A DNA stretch of 64,000 nucleotides from Oreocharis arfaki (Eukaryota > Chordata > Aves > Passeriformes > Paramythiidae), in the NCBI GenBank assembly GCA_013398015.1, contig VZRR01007862.1:1-64000 (forward strand), read 5' to 3'. Below, piece by piece: positions 12,201 to 24,200 of the stretch. Position numbers and translations under genes: made by a program. Each line of letters opens with the position of its first letter. Positions within the stretch are counted from its first letter, which is position 1. The notes under the pieces were generated by a model. That model saw nothing but the letters and a program-made list of their open reading frames with translations. It ran no database searches and was not told where the DNA came from.

Positions 12201-15200
12201 AGAGCTCCAAATAAAAGCTCATGGACTGCTCTGTGCGCTCTGGCACACGCTGGCAGGGAAAGGGGGTGAAGTGGAGTCAGCACAAGGGACCCAGCCCAGC
12301 CCCGCGGGGCTGAATAAAGGCTGCAGCACAGACACCGTCCTCGCCGGGAGAGAAGAGGTGGCACATCCTCAACATCTGCCACCCCTTCCCAGGCCAGCAG
12401 CTCCGTCCCTACCTGATGACCTCCAGCTCCGTGCAGCTCTCGGACTGGTCCGTTCCTTCGGGGGTGGCCTCCGCCTTGTCCCGGGAAGCCGCGTGCACCG
12501 GCGTGGTGTCGGCGGAGGACGGCGCCTCGGCCCTGTCCTCGTTGAAGGGGTTGTGGCGCTGCGTGGGGCTCCTCACCGCGGCCCTGCTGCCGTTGGCCTC
12601 CGAGGCGGTGGAGCGCGGGCAGCTGAGCGTGTCCGTCAGGTCTCCGTCTGCAGGGACGAGGCGGGAGAGCGGATCAGCGCCAGCTCGGGCTCTCGCATGG
12701 AGCCAGACCAAGCCAAGCTGTGCGCTGGGGGCTCGGGGCACTGTGTGGGCACCGGGCACTGTGTGGGCACCGGGCACTGTGTGGGCACCGCGCTGCCGGC
12801 AGTGCCAGCAGCTCCTGGCGAGGAGGGACGGGGAGGCCAGCGGGAGACCCAGCACCCCCCTGCAGTTCAGAGAATGCCTGAACACAACAGCTCGGTCAGC
12901 CAGGAGCCGGCAGCCGGACTGAGGAGCAGAGGCAGTGTCTGTGGGAAGAGTTTGAGGGGTCTCGGGGCCATTGTTCCTGAGCAAGATGACAGCGAGCAGC
13001 GAGGCTGCTGCTTCTCCCCTGCCACGAGGCCGTGGGAAGGTGCTTGCCCAGCTGGCAAGGCAGACATGGAGTCAGCCCATGGAGCAGCAATCCTGACAGA
13101 GCTGGCTGCTCTCCTCTGCTCACACGAGACACACATGGGGGCTGGAGTGTGCTGGAGGGGGGACGCAGCATTCATGGGGGTCCGAGCACAGAAAGTGGCA
13201 CAGACAGGGCGGAGCACGAACAGCTGGGCCCGTGTTAGTCTTCAGAGGGAAAAAGAGCAGTGGAGAAGGGCTGCAGGAGTCATGCTCGGACTATGAATAT
13301 CCATTATCCATCCAAAATCATGGTTAAGGGAAGGTTATCCATGCCCTTCTCTTCTCCAGCGCCATTCCTGGTCTAGTGGAAGGTGTCCCTGCCCATGACA
13401 AGGGATTGGAATGAGATGATCTTTAAGGTCCTTTCCAAACCATTCCATGGTTCTATGATTCCTTTCCACATCCAGCGAAAAAGACCCTTGGGAAGAGAAC
13501 CACAGCCCTGGCAGACTGATTTGGGCTGTAGGATTTGAGGTGGAAAATGAAACCTCTTGTAAAACTCTAATCCAGGCCGTTTGTGCTGGATGATTCCAAA
13601 ATGCCACTTTGCTCCCACTGAAAAACCTGCCTCGGAGCAGGGAGGGTGTGAGCTCTACCAGGGAAGTCAATCGGGTTTTAATACCTGCATTAAAGGGAAA
13701 TTCATGGAATTGCTTAGGTTGGAAAGATCCTCTGAGATAATCAAGTCCAACCATAAATAAAACAAAACATTTAAAAGCTGTTCCAGCCCTGGGCTCCCAG
13801 GCTGCACCACCAAACCCATGTCACTTCTTTGGCCTAAATCCTGCTGGCTCTGGTGAGACAAAACAATCTTTGTCCAAAATACAGAATTTCATCCCAAAAT
13901 GCATTTGCTGAAAATGGGGAACAGCACAACTTTCTTAACCTCTGCTCTGTCCCCACAATGAGGAATCCATCTATGAGCTGACCTGGCAGGGGGTTCTGTT
14001 GACAATTTCCCTGTGGCTGAGGAAACTCAGCCTGGAGCAGAGCTGGATCCCACCAGCACCGCCCTGCACATGGGAGCTGTGTGTGCCTCACATCCAGAGG
14101 GATCTGCCCCCAGCACCCCTCAGCTTCTCCCAGCCTCCACCCAACACCCCCACTGGAGCTGCTGGCTGCACCTTGGGTTTGGAAATATGGTTTGTACTCT
14201 CCAGGGACAGGTTAAACCACCTCTGTGACATCCCTGTGCGTGGGGTAAGAAAGAAGATAAGAGGGAGAGCGTTACAGCCCAAGAGCAATCCTCATGGAAT
14301 TCAGGCAGATTTGCCCAAATATTCCCCAAATATTCAGGTGCTACCATCAGCCTCCACCCAGCCTTGAGCTGTAAAGGATGGAGTGTGGGTGTGTCTCCTC
14401 TGAGGGTGAAGCAGACAGGGTCCTGCTCCAGTGACACGGAAAGAATATCCACAGGGGCTGCACGTGGAGGAAAAAGAAATTCCTCTAAGCTGGGCACGTG
14501 CTCTTGGCCATAAAGGCCAGAGGTAGCTGGTAAGTGGGTTTAAAAAGTGGTAAAATCAATAAAAATAACAAATGTAGTGACCCAAACTGAGCATGGCCAT
14601 GTGCTGGATGTTGTGGCTTCACGGGACAAGCTTTGACTCGGGACAGGATGATCCAGGGAAAACAAAACCTCCCAAATTAATCCCTGCAAAGTGCCCAAAA
14701 TTAAAGGCAGCAGAATTAGTTCAGCTGTTTTCCAGGGCTTTCAGGAAACCAGTGATGGTGGATCTGTTTTTCAATCAGCACCCTGTGTGCTTTACCCCAA
14801 AGAGGAAATCCATGGCATGAGGGCAGCTGGCACATCCCACATTTTGGGCCTGTATGGAATTCCATCAGGACAGGGCAGTTGGTTGTTAAAGAAACAAACA
14901 TGGGAACATGCAGCAAGCTCAGGGGGGCAGCAATGCAGAGAGAAAACCAAAATGCTGTAAGAGATGAGCGTGTCCCACCTTCCCAGTCTCTGCTGGGCAT
15001 GGTCTGCATTGCTGGAAAGACATCTCCAAAATCATAATCTACAAAAACGAGGGATAAAACTCAGGATTAGAAATACAAGTAGTGGGGAGGGAAGTGGGGA
15101 GAGGGGAGAGTGTGAAGGGGATTTGGGGAGGGAGATGGGAATGGGGAGAAACAAAACAATTGTCCACTGGTATCTGAAACACATGAGAAAATAGGGAATG

Positions 15201-18200
15201 TGGATGTGAATGGAAACCAGCTGCACCAATGGTTGTTCCTTCTGGAACAACCAGTGCTATGGGAGCTACAAAGGGACCAGAGAAGGGTGAAGGCCCTATT
15301 ATTCAAGCTGCTGGGAAGCTAAACCAGATAAACAGTGTCACTTAGGGCCTGATCCTCCCTGGGAAGCAATTTAATCTCTCTGTGCCTCAGCTTCCCCACT
15401 TCACACTTACCTCCCATGGATACTGTGATGTTTGACTCATGAATGTTTGCAAAGCCAGGGATCTGATTAAAGGGAAAAACTTGTCCTCTGATCCTACAAT
15501 CCCCAGTTCCACCTACACTCTCAGGGTAGAGACATGCTCCTGTTGAAATGATGAGCAGGGTAATAGTTACAGGGAAAAGTTAAATTCCTCCACACCGGAG
15601 GAGCAGCAGCAATTCCTGCCCTCCTGGATCCTGGTCCAGCATTCCTACCTCAGCACCAAACCCCTCCGTGCATGGGGAAACTGAGACACAGAGCACAGCC
15701 ACTGCCTGGACACATGGAATAGGCTGAGATGATGCAAAATCCATCTCCAAAATCTCCTGGACCTCTACTCCAAATCCCTCTTCTCTGGAGCATTAAGCAG
15801 CCATCCACCAGACAGGCTGGAGAATGCAGCCAAACCCAAGGGACACCCAGTGACAGGGACAGGCAGGAGATGTCTGGCACCAAGACATGCTCTGCTGAGG
15901 GAGGAGCAGGAATACAAACCCAGGGATGCAGCAAAACAGCTGCTTATGCCAACCCTCGGGGGACAGAGAACCTTCTTCCTTGGATTTTTATTTCTAGGTT
16001 CCTTGTGCTGTCTTCAACTTCCCTGGGACGCTGGAGATTTGGCATGAGCATGTCCCTGAAATCAAACCCTTCCCTGAGTGCAGATGTGAGTGAGCCCAAA
16101 CCAGTGCTCCTTTGTTAAAACAACTCTAATGCCCATCCCAGGCTGTTCCTTCTCCACATCTTTAATACCTGAGGTTGTGTCTTGCACATCAAAGGCAACT
16201 GGTGACCTTTGTCTTGAGGGAACCAGTCTGTATGTGGGCCAGTCCCAAATTCCCTGCATCCAGCTAACAGTCCATTCCATTCAAATTCTATTCCAGAATC
16301 CCCTTTGCTGGAACTGACATAAAACCCAGGATTCTGGATTAGGAACAGCATCAGCAGAGCTGCTGCTTCATGTGAACATGGTGGGTGCAGGACAGGAGCT
16401 CCCTGCTCTGGCTGCAGCAGGTTCATGGGGCACAAGGTACGTGTCTGCCCAGCTCATCAGGAACAACATCCAGCCTCTCTGAAGGGATAAGGGGGTGAGC
16501 AGGACAATTTATCAGGCTGCTCAAGATGTATAAACAGGAAAAACCAGCACCTCCGAGACCACTGGCTGTCTTTCTCCCAGACTGCAGACACAGAGAAGAC
16601 TCTGCAAACTACTCCCCACCAGGCCCAGCACATGTGGGTCTCTGCACTGTGAAACAAGCACTTAAAAACCTCCCCTGCAGCCCTGCGTCCCTGCTGACCT
16701 GGAAGCCACATTCAGGTACAGGCAAGGCCTTCACTCCCTGGGGAGATTCCTCCAGTTCTTGCTAAAACCCCCAGGATGGGAATGTGGCCTGAGGTGACTG
16801 CAGGGAAAGTCCTTCTCTCCCAGTCTGAGGCACAGAATCATCACAGAATGGTTTGGGTTGGAAGGGACCTTCAAGTTCACCTAATTCCACCCCCTGCCAT
16901 GGGCAGGGGCACCTTCCACTATCCCAGGTTGCTCCAAGCCCCATCCAACCTGGCCTTGGACACTGCCAGGGATCCAGGGGCAGCCACAGCTTCTCTGGGC
17001 ACCCTGTGCCAGGGCCTCATCCTGTCTCCCGAGGACTTTCTTCCTAATATCCCAGCTAAATTTCCCATCTTTAATTTAAAACTCTTTTAGTTTAAACCCA
17101 TTCCCCCTTGTCCTGTCTCCCTAGGATGTAAGACAGGAGAGACTCCCAGTCTGGCTGCTGGGTCTCTTGCTTTGGTCTCTTCCAGTCTAAAACTTGCTGC
17201 CTTATCTGAAGGGGATGTGGGAACAACACAGCCCTGCCCACACCGTCCCCAAAACCCACTGACCCTCACTGGATGGAGCAATGGCACTGTCGTCCCATTC
17301 CAGGTTGGTGGAGGTGACAGAGTTGAAGGAGTTGAGGGAGAGGCTGTCGGAGCCGTGCACGGAGCTGGGCAGGCGCTCCTCGAAGTCCAGCAGGTACTGA
17401 GGCTTGTAGTAATCCGGCATGTACGGGGCCAGATCCAGGTAGGGAGCATCCTGCAGGGCAGGGAACGTGGCGTGAGTCTGGCTCCAGTCACTGTTCCTGG
17501 CACAGCTGGGGGGGAAATGCCACCCCACCAAAACAGTGGGACTGTCCTTTGAACGTCCCCCCTCAGTGTCCATTTCAGAGGAAACCCAGCGGTTTCACTG
17601 AGGGTTATCCAGTGGATTTGTGTTTCCTGGAGGGACACCAGGGTTTTGTACCACACTTGCAGAACTCAACTCTTTATCCCCAGCAATCTGCCCTGTAGCT
17701 GCCTTGTTCCTCCTCCAAACAGTGAAGAACTGAGCAACAGGAACAAATCCCATTGCTGGATCCCCCCAAAGACCTAAAAGTCTTTCCCAAAAGTATCAGC
17801 GTCCTGTTTTCAGCTGAAGGTCAACAGGAAGCTGCACTCTGGACCAAGTGCTGGAACCTGTGCCACCCTGGACTTTCCCTGCTTCACATTCCTGCTCTCC
17901 CAGAGCGGGGAGAACAGATCAAACACTCACCAGGTCCAAGTCAAAGCGGATGAACTCCAGTCCGGACACCAGCGTTAAGAACAAGGTCAGATGATCGTGA
18001 CTGCAGACCAGGGCGTTCCTGCCACAAGGAGGAACAAAAGAGCCTTACAGATGTGGGAAAGAGGAGAAGCAGCTACAAGGGCCCTTCTGTTTCTTTGGAG
18101 GCGTCTCCAAGCTGCCATAGATTGGCCCCAGCGCTGGCAGCCCACTCCTTGCCTCCATGGGCAGCCACTACATGCTGTCTCCAAACTGAGCTACAGCCAC

Positions 18201-21200
18201 ATTTCCAGGTGTCCAGCAGAGCTGGGTGCCCAGACAGGAGCTCAGCAGCTGCTTGGAAATCATGGAAAAATACAAAAGGGACTGCAGAGTAAAAGCAGGA
18301 ACTAGGAGGAATGCTTGCAGGGCCTCCCAGAGATAAGAGCACGGTGTGTCCACACATGGGATCTTTAAATTAACCAGGTAAATCCCACAAGGAAACAAAT
18401 CAAACCCTGATCAACTGCTTGTCCCCCACTGGCAAATTCAGGCTGGCTTCTGACAAGGAGGGATGTCAAACAGTGCCCAAAAGAGAAGGAGCTGGGATAC
18501 TCACTTGACATAGTACTTGTGCAGCAGGCTGAGGTTCTCCTGGAACAGCCTCAAGTAGCTCTCCAAGGAATTTTCGTTGAGGGCAAGGTACAGCCAGGCC
18601 CGGCCTGGAAACAGAGCAGCAGAGAGAGATTTATCTGGAAACACCTGAGAAGTGAAACAAGCCTAGAAATAACCATGAGTTAGTTAAAACCCCTCAGATC
18701 ATTCACTCGTGTCATTTGAGGGGAGCAACTGTGGGAGAAATCTGGGGGGGGAAATGCCAGTGAGAGATTCATGATTTGGAGTAAAATTAGTGAGAGACAG
18801 GTGAAGAAGGAGCCACACAGCTGTGTCTCTCCAGCAAGATGGGAGCCCTGCCAGAAATGCTGGGAGAGGCAGAGGGAGAATTGCTGTGAATCAGCCCAGG
18901 TGAGATTTGATACAAATTCTGGTGCAGAGAGAGGTGACAGCGGAGTCTGTGCTCAGCTCTGCTCTCACCAGTACAGGCCCAGGACATGATGGGTGTTTGG
19001 ATAAGCAGGCACAGAGGATCTGGGCACCGCCCTGCATCAAAAGTGGCCTCGATGGTCCCCAACATCCGCTATGGACAACTCAGAGAAGGGAAAATGCAGA
19101 ATCATGCACATGACTGCTACAGCAAGATGATGTGGGGCGAGAGGGGATGCTCCCATCTGCCAGGAGCCCTTCCTGAGGGCACGGCCCTGCAGGGCTCCCA
19201 TCCTTCCCAAGTGCTACCCCCTGCCAGGAACTCTTCCTGAGGGCATGGCCCCACAGGACTCCCATCTGCCAGGAACTCTTCCTGAGGGCACGGCCCTTTG
19301 GGTTTCAGGGCAGCAGAAGCTGGGTTACACCTCAGCACCTGACCCTGAGGCACAGTGACCTGATTTCTAGAAACCTCAAGTGGTCACAGCAGGACTCCCA
19401 CCTCCTCGGCACAGGCTGCCCAGTGAAGTGGTGGAATCACCCTCCCTGGAAATGTTCAAACTATGTGTGGATGTGGCACTTAGGGACATGGTTTAGTGGT
19501 GGACATGGCAGTGCTGGGTTAATGGCAGGACTCGATGATCCTAGAGGTCCTTTCCAACTTTAACGATTCTGCGATTCCTTTGCCTGAGACCTGGACTCCA
19601 ATGGCTCCCTCAATCCACTGGCAGCCCCAACTCCTCAGCACAAGCTGGCTCTCCCCAGGTGTCCCCAAAGCCAGAGCTGGGGACACTGTGAATACTCACT
19701 GCGTCCCAGGTTGGTGGCCACGTGCTGCAGCACTTCGATCTGTTTGACGGCTTCCCGGCGCGTGAAGTGAACGACCAGCACCCAGTACCCCGAGGAAAGA
19801 TCTTGCAGTCTGCAGCAAGAAAAATCCCAGAGGAAAATTAAGCAAAAGCTTCATTATCCTCACCCCAATCCCTGCCTAGATGCTTTCCCCATGCTGAGGC
19901 TCCACACCAGGCTTTTTTCATGGGGAAAAGCAGCATCCCAGAGGGGGGCTCCCGGCTCACCCGTACAGCAGAGCATGGTCCAGGTGCTCACAGAGACGCT
20001 GCAGGACCTTGTCATGGTTTCTGATGGCCGGTGTCTCATCTTCACAGGCAGCAAAGTAGCTCTGCAGCTGCAAAAAGAAGAGATGAGATGGCTGGAATGC
20101 CCTTCTCCAGCCCACGAGGAGCAGGTGGAGCTGCCAAAACGCTCACATCCAGCATTAAACAGTTTTTTGTGAACTCTCAGCTTGCAAAACCCTGATGCAG
20201 GTTTTACTTACAGGGTGTAGCTGTTGGTTTTGAGAGGACCCTAAAGGCAGCAACTACAGGAAGAACCTTGCCCAGTGTCCCCACATCTCACAGCCCAGCA
20301 GGGCTGTGGTGGGTGCACAACCAACTTCCCCGCTGGTGAGCAGCCTCTTCCCTCCCAGCCTTCCCTACAGCGGGGTCTGGTGGTTCCTCTGCAGCCACCA
20401 CACAGTGGTTCAGAGCAGAAACAAACCCCAGCTCTGCTCTGTTTCTGGCTCTGATGTGGATGAGGCCTCTCCTCGGTTTTGCCAGAAATCCCCTCGCACC
20501 CAAATCCTATATCCCTTCCCAGCTGACCCACTCCTGCCCCCGGAGCTTACGGATCTATTTAGGTCCTGTCTCACACATCCTTGGCATCCAGGCAGGGAGA
20601 TTACTGTCCTGGGATGTAATCTCAGCTGGATAGGCCATGGCTGCTTGCTGGCAACAAGCAGGAACAGCCCAGCTGAGCCACAACAATATTATAGACAATA
20701 ATTTAGTGAGCTGACACGTCTTTGCCAAACCTCACTAGATGACAGATGTGCAAAACCCCAAAAATTGACATTATTGTGCTCGTCAAGTCTGACCTGTCCC
20801 CCGAAACTGGTTTCTTCTTCAGAATTATTACTAGAGAAGGTCCTTTAGAAAAATCATCCAGACTTGGTGTGAAGTTATCCAGGGGTTATTAGACAATACC
20901 TCACAGCCCCTGGGAATTGATCCCAGCAACACTCTAAAGAACATGAACATATCAAGCTCCAACACCCTCCTGCCCTGAAGACCTTGAATCCCTCTGGAGC
21001 TCTTAGGTAAGAGGGGAGCCAGGCGTGTTCCTGCATGGAGCTGGCCCCAGCCCTTACGTGGGAACAAACTGCTGAGCCTGGAGAATGGCAGCCAGAGCTC
21101 CCTTGTCCGCTGGCACAGCCCTGCTCTGCCTGTCCCTGTCCCGTGTGCTCTGCAGGTGAATCCCCTGGGGAAGCAGACACACAACAAGGGGGTGTTTGCA

Positions 21201-24200
21201 GAGGCACCTGAGGGTGCTCCGGAGATCCACAGCATCTCAGCTCAGCAGCTCCTATCCACTTTTGGGAAGAAGCTGTTCCAGAAGATTCCCCACTACTCAT
21301 AAGTAGCCCAGACTGAAGCAGAGAAGAAAATGCCCTAAAATCCCACTGTTTAAGAAAAATTTCAGGAGGTACTTGCAGCCAGTGTTTGAAGCTGCAGCAA
21401 GGACACCAGAGGAAGAAACAAAATTGTAATTTAGAGCCCTATCCCTCAGGTGATGGATAGATGGGAGACATGGGGATGCTCTCCAAGAGCTGGAGCTCAC
21501 TAAAATATCCCATTTTTGGGAAAACTGAGGCAGAAGCAAAGATCTCACAGGACATGAGACAGCATCTGAAGGCAGAAATTCCCTGCTGGTCCCAACCAGG
21601 CTGTGGGCTCTGCAGGGAGCTGAGGCACCCTTGGAGGAAGTTCTGGGTGTTGCTGCAGGCTCTGGGCTGGATTGGGGAAATGCAGCTGTGGGGGAGAGCT
21701 GGGGGGAACAAGAATGAATCAGGCATTTTGTTAGCTCACCACTGAAAAAAAGGAGACACAGCTTGGGGAGGTCAGTGTGGAGGGAACTTGGAGCCTGTCT
21801 GTGCCTCTGACTGGAGGAATTCCTCGTGACAGAGACACTCCAAGCCCGGGCAGCAAAAGAGATGAGGAAATAGAGGTACTTCCTCTTTTTTCTTTCCTCC
21901 TTTCCCCCAAAATAACTCAGAACTTCGTCATGCTCCTTCCTGCAGCCAGTGCACAGCTCCCATCCCTCTCCATGGACTGACCTGCTCCCGTCATCTGAGG
22001 GTGCAAACTATCAGAAAACAGTGGTTTCTCTCCATCTAAAGAAATGGATTTCTCTTCCCTAGAAAAGCCCAATCCTCCCTCAGGAAGGGGTTTAGGTTTT
22101 GAAGGTCTCGTTCTATGTTATACCAAGGGTTGGTGTCCCTTTTAGCTGCTCTGCAAAGAGCACTGAGCCTCCTGCTCTGCACAAACCTGCTCCCTTCCTG
22201 GGGAGGCTGCTGGAAAACCCAGCCCCACAGCCACATCCAGAGCAAACCCACCCCAAAAGGCTCAACCCTGTCCCTGTGGCACCTCAGGAGCCAGAGGATG
22301 AGCTGGTGTGACGGTGCTTTGCTCAGATTCATGGGGTCACACCAGCCCAGCGAGCGGGAAACGCGCGCTCAGCAGTTTGGGATTGGGGTTCTGGTGCCCC
22401 GAGTCACGGCCCTTTAGGAGCTGTGGGTCACAAGGCAGCTCACGAGGGCTCACTCCCACCGAGATGTGCCACCACGGCCCCAAAGAGCGCTGCACCCAGG
22501 GATGGTGCCATCCCCAGCATCCCTCCAAAATAAACACAGCCAGAGGCTTCCAGGGCCCGGCCAAGGGCATGCACGGCTCACTGGAGCACAATTCCCAAAA
22601 GAGATCAGCCAGGTGAATCCCTGCCCAGCTATCGTGTCCAGGGAGGAAACAAGACACAGCAAGCCTTGGGATCTCCTGGGTGGAGTCATCCCTCCAGCCA
22701 GGGCGGGAGAAGACTTGCAAAAGCTGATGGGGAGGCGTTTCTGGCTTGGGAAGAAGGGTGAAGACACACAGAGGAAAGTCAGGATGAAACAGCTTTCCCA
22801 ACTGGAGAACAAAGTCCAGCTGCACCATTTTTCAAAGATCCAATGCCTAGCTGAAAATCTGTAGGAATTACGACCACGAGCATCATGGGGGATGATCCCA
22901 GCACCCGCCCCTGAGCGTGGTGATGGCAGGAGTGATGTGGCACTGCCCCGAAAAATGGCATTTTATGGAGTGTTTACATGGAGTCTCCTGTAAATCGTTT
23001 TAAAACACACATGGATAATTGAACCAACCTCTCCCTCAGCAGTCAGACCTGTCTGGGAGGTGGTGACCAAACTTCATGAGGCATCCACAAAGCAGTTCCC
23101 TGACACAGCTGGGCAGTGAGCTGGGCTGGAGCCAGAGAGATCAGGAAGAAGGCAAATAATTGGGTTAAAAACGTCATCCCTGGGTTTTCCGGAGAGATGC
23201 TCTTCCCCTCATCTCATCTGCACCCCGAATCCAGAAGGAAAGGCTGAAGGCTGGCTCGGATGGAGGACTCGTGAGGGGCACAGCAATGCCTGGAGCCCTG
23301 GCCCGGGGCTATTTATAGACATTCCTGTGGCCAAAATAAGCACTGCTGGCATGCAGAAGGCATTCCCGCCATCCATCCACCGGGACCCCTCCGCAGCCCC
23401 GACCAGGGGCTCGTGGGACAGAACCGGCTCGGGGAGGGGGCCACAACCGCCCGACCACGGGCTGAACACACCTGGAGAGCCTGGAGCAGGAGGGGGTTTG
23501 TCCAACGGGAACAGAGACCTGGCTGGCACCGGGGAACACTTGCACCTTGTCCCCACAGAGCAAGAGGATTTAATTGCTGTTTATCAATCACAAGTTCATT
23601 TTTTTTGGCAGTGACACACCCCACCCCACGCTGGCACACACGAGAGAGGCTATTCCTTGCACAATTTTATAACCTACTAATTGCAGTGGTTCTCAATGAG
23701 TGTGAAGCTTTCCAGGCTGATCTGCAGAGCTCCTGTGTTGCAAGGAAAGCCAACAAATAATCAGGGAGGTGTTCTGGAAAGCCCATTCCCAAATCTAATC
23801 ATTCTTGTGGTGACTCCTTTGAAATCTCTCCAGTAAATTCTAAAAACTTATTGGAATATTGAAATAGTCTCCTGACCTGCTCAGGGCTGGCCACAACCCA
23901 GCTGAGTCCACATCTCCCCTCTGTAAATCTGCCCTGCAGATGCTTCACCAGCAGCTTTCCAACATCAATTCCATTTCACTTGTTCTGCCTGGTATTTCCC
24001 TGGCAGGACAAACACCCTTTGCATTCCTCAGCTCCTTAACTGGGATGGGAGAGGGGCTTCAAAACCCTCATTCCCACCCACAGCACATGGACTGAGATGA
24101 GGGGTTTTCCCCAGCTGGAAGATCTGAGCACCCTCAGGAGCAATCCTGGAGCTCCAGGGAGCACAAAAAAGGGCGACTGACCTTGTCCCAAGTGATGGCA

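Larger units (their letters stand above)
17931..20067 (-). other. PLEKHM2: PLEKHM2 exons 2-5: RUN domain
   Basis: Exons 19961-20067, 19700-19809, 18505-18604 and 17931-18018 encode about 135 residues from LQSYFAACEDETPAIRNHD to LEFIRFDLDL. Landmarks are LCEHLDHALLYG, SGYWVLVVHFTRREA, LGRSRAWLYLALNENSLESY and YYVKNALVCSHDHL. This is the Arl8-binding RUN module of the family. The sequence is almost unchanged from what I recall of human PLEKHM2, so strong constraint is likely. The short introns (about 150 bp to 1.1 kb) hold only a CR1 fragment and a small repeat. Confidence 0.88.

Noticed and set aside
12271..13296. 341-codon + strand open frame
   Set aside because: Antisense to PLEKHM2 exon 12413-12647 and includes the 18-bp repeat; no recognisable protein.
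15350..15400. Stretch resembling a MIR SINE core (TCTCTGTGCCTCAGCTTCCC)
   Set aside because: Too short and diverged to be sure by eye; similar pieces near 15665 and 28560 are equally weak.
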